Source of the DNA: an uncultured Bacilli bacterium
Lineage (GTDB): Bacteria > Bacillota_I > Bacilli_A > ML615J-28 > CAG-313
Assembly: GCA_904501965.1 (NCBI GenBank)
Contig: CAJGCS010000081.1
Span: 1 to 5,289, forward strand
DNA: 5,289 nt
Direction of reading: 5' to 3'
The notes beneath the pieces are model-generated. The model worked only from the letters and a program-made list of their open reading frames with translations. It ran no database searches and had not been told where the DNA came from. A program made the translations under genes and the position numbers. This document shows, one piece after another, positions 1 through 3,945 of this stretch. Numbering within the stretch: the first letter of the stretch is position 1; each line of letters begins with the position of its first letter.

Positions 1-537
1 ATAAATAAAGAAGAAGTATATAAATTTTTTGATTATACAAAGGAACATAATTTATCAATAACATGTTTTGGGAAAAATGTTGCATATGTTAGATTTCTTG
101 ATCAAAACCAATATGAGGGATTTAAATATTATAATCCAATGAAAATGATAGAAATTGATAATAAAGAGGAGATTACCGAGGAAATAGAATTAATTTGTTT
201 GTATGCACCATATGAACAAATCGAACCAGTAATCCCACATTTTCCAAATCTTCAAATTTATAAATGGGGGGCAAGTGGTGCAGATGTAATTGTCAAAGGA
301 CCATCAAAAGGAAGCGCTATTAAAGAAGTTATAAAATATTTTAACTATAATATTGAAAATACTTACGGTATTGGCGATGGAATAAACGACATTGAGATGT
401 TTAAAACAGTTAAATATAGTATTGCGATGGGTAATGCAGCTGATGAAATTAAAGCTCAAGCATTAAAAATCACTGATTCTTTAGATAATCGAGGCCTAGA
501 AAAAGTATTATTGGAGATTTTAAATGGTAAGATGTAA
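1..537 (+). CDS. Cof-type HAD-superfamily phosphatase, C-terminal part (5' end outside window)
   Basis: The reading frame is open from base 1, so only the last 178 residues are visible and the true start lies upstream; the ATG at 139 is internal. The visible part holds the end of the cap domain and the C-terminal half of the HAD core. Recognisable elements are the motif III lysine in a GPSKGSAIK context (visible residue 103) and motif IV GDGIND (visible residues 125-130), which supplies Mg2+-binding aspartates. These are followed by the AMGNAADEIK and ITDSLDNRG stretches typical of the Cof/YidA (HAD-IIB) family. Known members are cytosolic, Mg2+-dependent phosphatases of sugar phosphates, flavin precursors or related metabolites; the substrate cannot be read from sequence. 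Motifs I and II (DxDGT and Ser/Thr) must lie upstream. The end overlaps tag by 14 nt, which suggests co-transcription and translational coupling. Confidence 0.9.
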   Translation: MNKEEVYKFFDYTKEHNLSITCFGKNVAYVRFLDQNQYEGFKYYNPMKMIEIDNKEEITEEIELICLYAPYEQIEPVIPHFPNLQIYKWGASGADVIVKGPSKGSAIKEVIKYFNYNIENTYGIGDGINDIEMFKTVKYSIAMGNAADEIKAQALKITDSLDNRGLEKVLLEILNGKM

Positions 538-1075
538 ATGGTGCAATTTAAAAAATGATATATATGTTGAGTATCATGATAATGAGTGGGGAATATTAAA
601 TTTAGATGAGCAATATTTATACGAAATGCTAATCTTAGAATCATTTCAAGCAGGACTTTCATGGGAATGTATTTTAAATAAAAGAGAAAATTTTAAAAAA
701 GCATATGATAATTTTGATATAGATAAAGTTATTTTGTATAATGATGAAAAAATTAATGAACTTATGCTCAATAAAGGTATTATTAGAAATAAGAATAAAA
801 TAATATATAGTATAAAAAATTCAATTATATTTAAAGAAATACAAAAAGAATTTGGTTCTTTTAAAAATTATCTTGAATCATTTACAAAAGGGATTATTTT
901 TTACGAAAATAATTTTGTAAAGTCAAGTTTATCTGATGAAATATCGTTTGATTTAACAAAACGTGGTATGAAGTATGTTGGATCAGTTATAATTTATTCA
1001 TACCTTCAAGCTATTGGTATTATCAATTCACATGATGAAATTTGTGAATTAAATAAAAAAAACCTAACGAATTAG
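524..1075 (+). CDS. tag: DNA-3-methyladenine glycosylase I (Tag)
   Basis: A 183-residue base-excision repair enzyme that removes 3-methyladenine from alkylated DNA, leaving an abasic site. It is recognised by close agreement with E. coli Tag: N-terminal MVRCKW, YHDNEWG (residues 17-23), LESFQAGLSW (38-47) and the late KRGMKYVG and SYLQAIGIIN stretches. The zinc-binding set appears complete: Cys4, His18, and His170 with Cys174 in an HxxxC arrangement near the C-terminus. Glu39 matches the glutamate E. coli Tag uses for base recognition (Glu38). The protein ends soon after the second zinc pair, with a short basic tail. The start at 524 is supported by GGAG seven bases upstream and by the family N-terminus. 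The gene begins inside the 3' end of the HAD gene and is probably translated from the same mRNA. Its last codons and stop are part of a convergent terminator hairpin shared with def. Confidence 0.96.
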   Translation: MVRCKWCNLKNDIYVEYHDNEWGILNLDEQYLYEMLILESFQAGLSWECILNKRENFKKAYDNFDIDKVILYNDEKINELMLNKGIIRNKNKIIYSIKNSIIFKEIQKEFGSFKNYLESFTKGIIFYENNFVKSSLSDEISFDLTKRGMKYVGSVIIYSYLQAIGIINSHDEICELNKKNLTN

Positions 1076-1087
1076 TTCGTTAGGTTT
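1060..1087. terminator. Bidirectional hairpin terminator shared by tag and def
   Basis: A perfect 12-bp inverted repeat pairs 1060-1071 with 1076-1087 around the 4-nt loop 1072-1075. The tag stop codon (1073-1075) lies in the loop, and the def stop (1086-1088 on the minus strand) begins in the right arm. Read on the minus strand, the stem is followed by a long T-run (the A-rich stretch 1051-1060), so it is a textbook intrinsic terminator for def. Read on the plus strand, the T-rich stretch after the stem is weaker, so termination of tag is likely but less certain. Confidence 0.9.
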
Positions 1088-1664
1088 ATTCTTCATTTTG
1101 TTTAAATTTAACTGGAGTAGAGTTGTCAGGAATATAAAAAGGATTTTCTTTATTAATATGATCCACAAATAATATACCATTTAAATGGTCATATTCATGT
1201 TGGAAGATTATCGCGATATATCCTCTAAGGCGTAGTGTTACTTTTTGAAGTTTTCCTTCATTATATAAGTATGTTTCTACTGTAACTCTTTTAGAACGAT
1301 GAATATATCCTTTTGCATCACGTTCAACCGATAAGCACCCTTCGCCTGAATCTAAATATGTAAGTTCATCAGAATAGCTTACAAGACGTGGATTAACCAT
1401 TGGATAGAAATGTTCTTTTCCAGATTCATCGAAAGAGTATATTACTAGCATTTTCTTTAAAACGCCGATTTGTGGAGCTGCAATTCCAACTGCAGGGCGA
1501 AGATTATATTCTTTAGCAATTTCATCATCAATTGAATTAAAGATATAATCAATCATTTCCTCCATTGTTTTTTTATCTTCATTAGACATTGGAATTTTTA
1601 CAAGTTCACATTTCTTTCTTAGAAGTTCATTTCCTTCTACTATAATATTTTTCATTGTTATCAT
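1086..1664 (-). CDS. def: Peptide deformylase (Gram-positive type)
   Basis: This cytosolic metalloenzyme removes the formyl group from the initiator methionine of nascent proteins. All three family motifs are present, numbering from the ATG at 1664: motif 1 GIAAPQ (residues 60-65), motif 2 EGCLS (108-112) with metal-ligand Cys110, and motif 3 QHEYDH (155-160) with ligands His156 and His160 and catalytic Glu157. The length of 192 residues and the extended segment between motifs 1 and 2 fit the longer Gram-positive class (B. subtilis YkrB type). A GTG at 1673 would add three residues, but the ATG at 1664 sits five bases after a good GGGTGA ribosome site, so I prefer it; a further ATG at 1655 is possible. 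The gene is monocistronic: its own promoter lies at 1686-1713, the upstream YjcZ-type gene has its own terminator, and its 3' end is in the hairpin shared with tag. Confidence 0.97.
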   Translation of the reverse strand: MITMKNIIVEGNELLRKKCELVKIPMSNEDKKTMEEMIDYIFNSIDDEIAKEYNLRPAVGIAAPQIGVLKKMLVIYSFDESGKEHFYPMVNPRLVSYSDELTYLDSGEGCLSVERDAKGYIHRSKRVTVETYLYNEGKLQKVTLRLRGYIAIIFQHEYDHLNGILFVDHINKENPFYIPDNSTPVKFKQNEE

Positions 1665-1685
1665 TTTAATCACCCATAATATTTT

Positions 1686-1713
1686 ATCATAAACTAAAGA
1701 ATATTAATTGCAA
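1686..1713 (-). promoter_or_regulatory. Sigma-A-like promoter of def
   Basis: On the minus strand, a TTGCAA -35 box (1713-1708) is separated by 16 bp from a TATGAT -10 box (1691-1686). This predicts a start near 1680 and a very short leader before the ribosome site. The promoter lies just downstream of the terminator of the YjcZ-type gene, consistent with separate transcription of def. Confidence 0.65.
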
Positions 1714-1725
1714 AATGCAAGAAAA

Positions 1726-1745
1726 AAGGGACTAGAATGTCCCTT
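1726..1745 (-). terminator. Intrinsic terminator of the YjcZ-type gene
   Basis: A 7-bp stem pairs 1745-1739 with 1732-1726 (AAGGGAC with GTCCCTT) around a 6-nt loop. On the minus strand it is followed by a T-run (1727-1722). It starts five bases after the stop codon of the small sporulation gene and insulates that gene from def. Confidence 0.85.
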
Positions 1746-1750
1746 AAATT

Positions 1751-1897
1751 TTACCAACGTGCAGTACCAATGATTACTAATAAGATGAATAATACTAAAA
1801 TTAAAGCATATCCATAACCACCGAAAGTAGAGTTATTACCGCCACAGCCAGTGTTTACTGGTTGACAACAATTATATCCATAATTAGGTTGACACAT
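1751..1897 (-). CDS. YjcZ-family tiny transmembrane sporulation protein
   Basis: A 48-residue protein. The N-terminal half is rich in Cys, Gly, Tyr and Asn, with four cysteines (residues 2, 10, 11 and 18) and glycines at 19-20 and 26-27. The C-terminal half is a single hydrophobic segment, GYALILVLFILLVIIGTARW (29-48). This layout, and especially the ALI-VLFILLVIIG core, is the signature of the YjcZ family of tiny membrane proteins, which Bacilli usually carry in several copies and which are linked to sporulation. The exact role is not established; a place in the forespore membrane or coat layers is inference. The start is supported by AGGGGTG (1910-1904) six bases upstream of the ATG. The gene is transcribed alone, divergent from the UPF0223 gene, with its own terminator. 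I see no clear sigma-A promoter; a weak sigma-E-like arrangement is discussed under findings. Confidence 0.87.
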   Translation of the reverse strand: MCQPNYGYNCCQPVNTGCGGNNSTFGGYGYALILVLFILLVIIGTARW

Positions 1898-1976
1898 ATT
1901 TTTCACCCCTTTTCATATTTATGATATTCAAAATCAATATTTAAGAATAAACTAAAACCCAAATATGTAAAAACTC

Positions 1977-2004
1977 TTTAAAAAAGTTTAGTTTGTGATA
2001 TAAT
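1977..2004 (+). promoter_or_regulatory. Extended -10 sigma-A promoter of the UPF0223 gene
   Basis: A perfect TATAAT (1999-2004) is preceded by TGA (1996-1998), forming an extended -10 element. The best -35 candidate, TTTAAA at 1977-1982 with a 16-bp spacer, is weak, as is common with extended -10 promoters. The same TGATATAATAT string occurs at the rpsP promoter. Transcription would start only a few bases before the AGAGGT ribosome site (2012-2017), giving a very short leader. Confidence 0.7.
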
Positions 2005-2023
2005 ATATATAAGAGGTACTACT

Positions 2024-2302
2024 ATGAAAAATAAAAATAATACATATAAAACCGATGAAATAGTAAAAATTGATTTTGACTTATTTAATACCGAAGAACT
2101 TGTTGTTATATATTCTTTCTTTAGTTTAATGGAAAAAAACAACAAACATCCTCAAAAACCAAGTATTGTACTTGATGCATATAAAGCATATAGAAATGTT
2201 ATTAATAGTATAGCTTTAGAAAAAAACTATAACAAACAGTTTGAAGAGAAAACAGGCATTTCTGTTTATCATGTAATTAAAGCGTTAAAGGATAATGATT
2301 AA
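2024..2302 (+). CDS. UPF0223 family protein (YktA-like)
   Basis: A 92-residue soluble protein of an uncharacterised Bacilli family. The match rests on the order of family features: a short N-terminus, then FNTEELVVIYSFFSLME (residues 21-37, the helix that reads WSTEEI...F...E in relatives), LDAYKAYRNVINSIALEK (50-67) and FEEKTGISVYHVIKAL (73-88), the conserved end of the family. Length also fits, since relatives are about 90 residues. No signal peptide, membrane segment or catalytic motif is visible, and the biochemical function is unknown. The start is supported by AGAGGT six bases upstream and an extended -10 promoter. Its stop overlaps the stop of the convergent 65-aa gene, and the two ends share a hairpin. 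Confidence 0.83.
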   Translation: MKNKNNTYKTDEIVKIDFDLFNTEELVVIYSFFSLMEKNNKHPQKPSIVLDAYKAYRNVINSIALEKNYNKQFEEKTGISVYHVIKALKDND

Positions 2303-2323
2303 TATATATTTTCATTATCTTTT
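2287..2323. terminator. Convergent hairpin at the UPF0223 / 65-aa gene junction
   Basis: A 12-bp stem (2287-2298 with 2312-2323, one G-T wobble on the plus strand) encloses a 13-nt loop that can form a few more A-T pairs. Both stop codons (plus 2300-2302, minus 2299-2301) lie in the loop, and the arms are the last codons of the two genes. No separate long T-run follows on either side, so it is a plausible but not classical bidirectional terminator. Confidence 0.5.
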
Positions 2324-2496
2324 CGTAATCCTAAATAATTTTCAATTCTAGCAATGCGTTTTAACATCTCACTGTTCATTCTTTTTAATTCATTTATTTC
2401 ATTTTGATATCTATTAATATCAAAATAAATATTTTGGGGTGGGTATGGTACAGGGTATGATGCTTGTGGTCCTTGAGAAAATAGTCTTTTTAACAT
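2299..2496 (-). CDS. Small proline-rich coiled-coil protein, unknown function
   Basis: I do not recognise the family. From the ATG at 2496 it is 65 residues: a basic start (MLKRLF), a Gln/Pro/Tyr-rich stretch (residues 8-24, including YPVPYPPQ) and a helix from about 27 to 57. Residues Ile34, Leu37, Asn41, Met44, Ile48, Ile51 and Leu55 keep a 3-4 heptad spacing, so it should form a short parallel coiled coil. The segment RIARIENYLG (47-56) looks like a conserved end. No signal peptide or membrane segment is seen. An in-frame TTG at 2514 is less likely than the ATG, because AAGGTGAG lies just upstream of the ATG and would fall inside the longer protein. The Pro/Tyr-rich, coiled-coil make-up and its position divergent from ylbD suggest a spore-associated structural protein; that is inference only. 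Confidence 0.75.
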   Translation of the reverse strand: MLKRLFSQGPQASYPVPYPPQNIYFDINRYQNEINELKRMNSEMLKRIARIENYLGLRKDNENIY

Positions 2497-2589
2497 TAAC
2501 TCACCTTCTTTCAAATTATAATATGAATTATATAGTTATTTTGTCACCATTTTATAAAAAAACAAATAAACTAAAGTAGAGGTGATAAA

Positions 2590-2994
2590 ATGAGTAGAAT
2601 GGATGAGTTTAGGAAATTTGTAAGTACACATAGCTTAATAAAAAATGAAGTACTTTCTGGAAAAAAGACTTGGCAACAAATATATGAAGATTGGGTAATA
2701 CTTGGAGAAAATGATAAATCATTTGACATATATAAAACATCTGATTTCAAAAGTAGTCAAGAAAATAAAAACGATGATAATATCAATCAAAAACAAACTA
2801 AGCAATTTAAATTTGAAGACTTGTTTGCATCAGACAATATCAAAACAATTATTAATTATATAAAAAAGATAAATCCAGACACTTTAAGTAAAACATTAAA
2901 TACAATTCAAAAAGTACTACAAATAACTCAAGGATTTACTGGTGGAACAACTCCAAACTTTTATAATGCAAACTATAATAGTTGGTGGGACTAA
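2590..2994 (+). CDS. ylbD: YlbD-like spore coat protein
   Basis: A 134-residue protein. The N-terminal 48 residues carry the family pattern FRKFVSTHSLIKNEV (7-21), then GKKTWQQIYEDWVILGE (24-40), matching the YlbD putative coat protein family of Bacilli (F..FV..HP.LI.EVR.G.KTWQ..YE.W.LLGE). A polar Asn/Gln/Lys linker (about 54-72) follows. A second helical part (76-115) ends in a Gly, Asn, Tyr and Trp-rich tail (TGGTTPNFYNANYNSWWD). In B. subtilis YlbD is associated with the spore coat and its gene sits beside ylbE, as here. No signal peptide is present, as expected for a protein made in the mother cell. The start is supported by AGAGGTGA just upstream; the Met at residue 4 is a weaker alternative. 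The stop overlaps the ylbE start in TAATG, indicating coupled translation. Confidence 0.88.
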   Translation: MSRMDEFRKFVSTHSLIKNEVLSGKKTWQQIYEDWVILGENDKSFDIYKTSDFKSSQENKNDDNINQKQTKQFKFEDLFASDNIKTIINYIKKINPDTLSKTLNTIQKVLQITQGFTGGTTPNFYNANYNSWWD

Positions 2995-3221
2995 TGGATA
3001 AAGATATTTTATATAAAATATATGAAAATGATATATATCTAAATTATTTAAGATATCATCCAAAGTGGTATATAATATTAAACAAATATCCAGAAGCATA
3101 TAAAGATTTCGAAAAGCAATTAAAAGTTGATTTGAAAATTACAATGGTGGATAAAATAGAACAATTAAAAAAACAAATCGATTTTATTAGTGGAATGGTG
3201 AATTATCTTAATTCAAAATAG
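2994..3221 (+). CDS. ylbE: YlbE-like protein
   Basis: A 75-residue protein of the YlbE-like family, found beside ylbD in Bacilli. Family features are the N-terminal helix (residues 3-20), the core RYHPKWYIILNKYP (20-33, corresponding to the R..P.WYR.L.R.P core of relatives), FEKQLK (39-44) and a C-terminal amphipathic helix (52-73) with regular hydrophobic spacing. Function is unknown; a sporulation role follows only from its partner. The start is the ATG at 2994, which shares its A with the ylbD stop codon; GGTGGGA, inside the last ylbD codons, is the ribosome site. An in-frame TTG at 2982 would add four residues with no better site. The last base of its TAG stop is the first base of the terminator stem. 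Confidence 0.88.
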   Translation: MDKDILYKIYENDIYLNYLRYHPKWYIILNKYPEAYKDFEKQLKVDLKITMVDKIEQLKKQIDFISGMVNYLNSK

Positions 3222-3256
3222 TGTCAAGTATTTTTACTTGACACAGTTTTTATTTT
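3221..3256 (+). terminator. Strong intrinsic terminator of ylbD-ylbE
   Basis: A perfect 10-bp stem pairs 3221-3230 (GTGTCAAGTA) with 3235-3244 (TACTTGACAC) around a TTTT loop. AG and then a T-rich run (3247-3256) follow. The stem starts in the last base of the ylbE stop codon, and its right arm contains the -35 box of the rpsP promoter. Confidence 0.92.
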
Positions 3257-3266
3257 ATGATATAAT
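3238..3266 (+). promoter_or_regulatory. Consensus sigma-A promoter of rpsP-khpA
   Basis: A perfect TTGACA -35 (3238-3243), an exact 17-bp spacer and a perfect TATAAT -10 (3261-3266) preceded by TGA (extended -10). This should be among the strongest promoters a low-GC Gram-positive can have, fitting a ribosomal protein gene. Start is predicted near 3273. The -35 lies inside the 3' arm of the upstream terminator, and the terminator's T-run lies in the spacer. Confidence 0.93.
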
Positions 3267-3299
3267 ATCTATGAATTAATCAATAGGAGGAATATAAAT

Positions 3300-3569
3300 A
3301 TGGTTAAATTAAGATCACAAAGATTCGGTACACATAAAAAACCTTTTTATCGTATCGTAGCTACTGATTCTCGTAATCCTCGTGATGGTCGTTTTATTGA
3401 AGTTGTTGGTACATACAATCCATTAACTGAACCAGCTACAATCAAATTAGATGAAGAAAAAGTATTATACTGGTTAAGCAAAGGTGCAAAACCAACTGAT
3501 ACAGTAAAATCTTTACTTGTTAAAGAACATATCATCGAAAAATTTAACGAACAAAACAAAGCTAAATAG
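3300..3569 (+). CDS. rpsP: 30S ribosomal protein S16
   Basis: An 89-residue small-subunit ribosomal protein that binds 16S rRNA and helps assemble the 30S body. Full-length agreement with bacterial S16 is obvious: MVKLRSQRFGTHKKPFYRIV (1-20), DSRNPRDGRFIEVVGTYNPL (23-42) and WLSKGAKPTDTVKSLL (58-73). The start has a strong AGGAGG site (3285-3290) nine bases upstream. Codon choice leans toward forms such as CGT, GGT and GAA more than in the neighbours, as expected for a highly expressed gene. It is the first gene of a two-gene operon with khpA, 12 bases apart. Confidence 0.99.
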   Translation: MVKLRSQRFGTHKKPFYRIVATDSRNPRDGRFIEVVGTYNPLTEPATIKLDEEKVLYWLSKGAKPTDTVKSLLVKEHIIEKFNEQNKAK

Positions 3570-3581
3570 TAGGTGAATACT

Positions 3582-3839
3582 ATGGGCAATATTAATTACG
3601 AAAGATTATTAGTAGAATTAGTAAAGCCGCTTGTAACTCACCCAGAGGATATTAAAGTTTCTGTTTCAGAAAACGAAGAAAATAATATTTTAGTTAATGT
3701 ATTAGTTCATAAAGATGATATTGGACGAGTAATTGGCAAAAAAGGACGAGTAGCAAGTTCTATAAGAACACTTGTATATGCGGCGGCGATGAGATACGGT
3801 GAAAATGTATCAATCGAATTCGATGCTAAAGAAGAATAA
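3582..3839 (+). CDS. khpA: KH-domain RNA-binding protein KhpA (YlqC family)
   Basis: An 85-residue single KH-domain protein. The nucleic-acid-binding loop is clear: GRVIGKKGRVASSIRTLV (48-65) with the GxxG motif G52-K-K-G55. The N-terminal LVELVKPLVTHPEDIKV (10-26) matches KhpA/YlqC. In Gram-positive bacteria KhpA pairs with KhpB (EloR/Jag), binds RNA and influences cell elongation and division. The gene's place directly after rpsP is conserved across Bacillota. The ATG at 3582 is preferred over an in-frame GTG at 3573, because AGGTGA (3571-3576) is correctly spaced for the ATG and overlaps the GTG. The gene ends at a terminator, so it is the last gene of this transcript. Confidence 0.96.
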   Translation: MGNINYERLLVELVKPLVTHPEDIKVSVSENEENNILVNVLVHKDDIGRVIGKKGRVASSIRTLVYAAAMRYGENVSIEFDAKEE

Positions 3840-3841
3840 TT

Positions 3842-3870
3842 GGACGCTTTAAGCGTTCTTTTTTCTTTTT
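3842..3870 (+). terminator. Intrinsic terminator of rpsP-khpA
   Basis: A 6-bp GC-rich stem (3842-3847 with 3853-3858, including one G-T wobble; ACGC pairs with GCGT) and a 5-nt loop are followed by a long T-rich run (3859-3870). It begins three bases after the khpA stop. Confidence 0.88.
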
Positions 3871-3881
3871 ATTTATATCTA

Positions 3882-3910
3882 TTGAAAAAAATGCAATAAT
3901 AATATATAAT
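3882..3910 (+). promoter_or_regulatory. Sigma-A-like promoter of the lipoprotein gene
   Basis: TTGAAA -35 (3882-3887), a 17-bp spacer and a perfect TATAAT -10 (3905-3910). Start is predicted near 3917, about 30 bases before the ATG. It follows directly on the khpA terminator, so the lipoprotein gene is a separate transcription unit. Confidence 0.8.
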
Positions 3911-3945
3911 ATAAATAATATGAATAAACAAAAAAGGAGATTTGA

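Noticed and set aside
456..662. Minus-strand open frame of 68 codons across the HAD/tag junction
   Set aside because: It is antisense to two well-supported genes, has no ribosome site I can see, and the composition is what AT-rich coding DNA gives by chance.
1949..1994. Riboswitch or structured leader between the YjcZ-type and UPF0223 genes
   Set aside because: Only an 8-bp AT-rich inverted repeat with a 30-base loop is present, upstream of the UPF0223 -10 box rather than in its transcript, and no known riboswitch core is visible.
2982..2993. Longer ylbE start at a TTG
   Set aside because: The four extra residues do not belong to the family N-terminus; the TAATG overlap at 2994 with GGTGGGA upstream explains the start better.
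2917..3099. Minus-strand open frame of 60 codons across ylbD/ylbE
   Set aside because: It is fully antisense to the recognised YlbD and YlbE sequences and shows no family features.
3347..3589. Minus-strand open frame of 80 codons inside rpsP
   Set aside because: It is the shadow of a highly conserved ribosomal protein gene.
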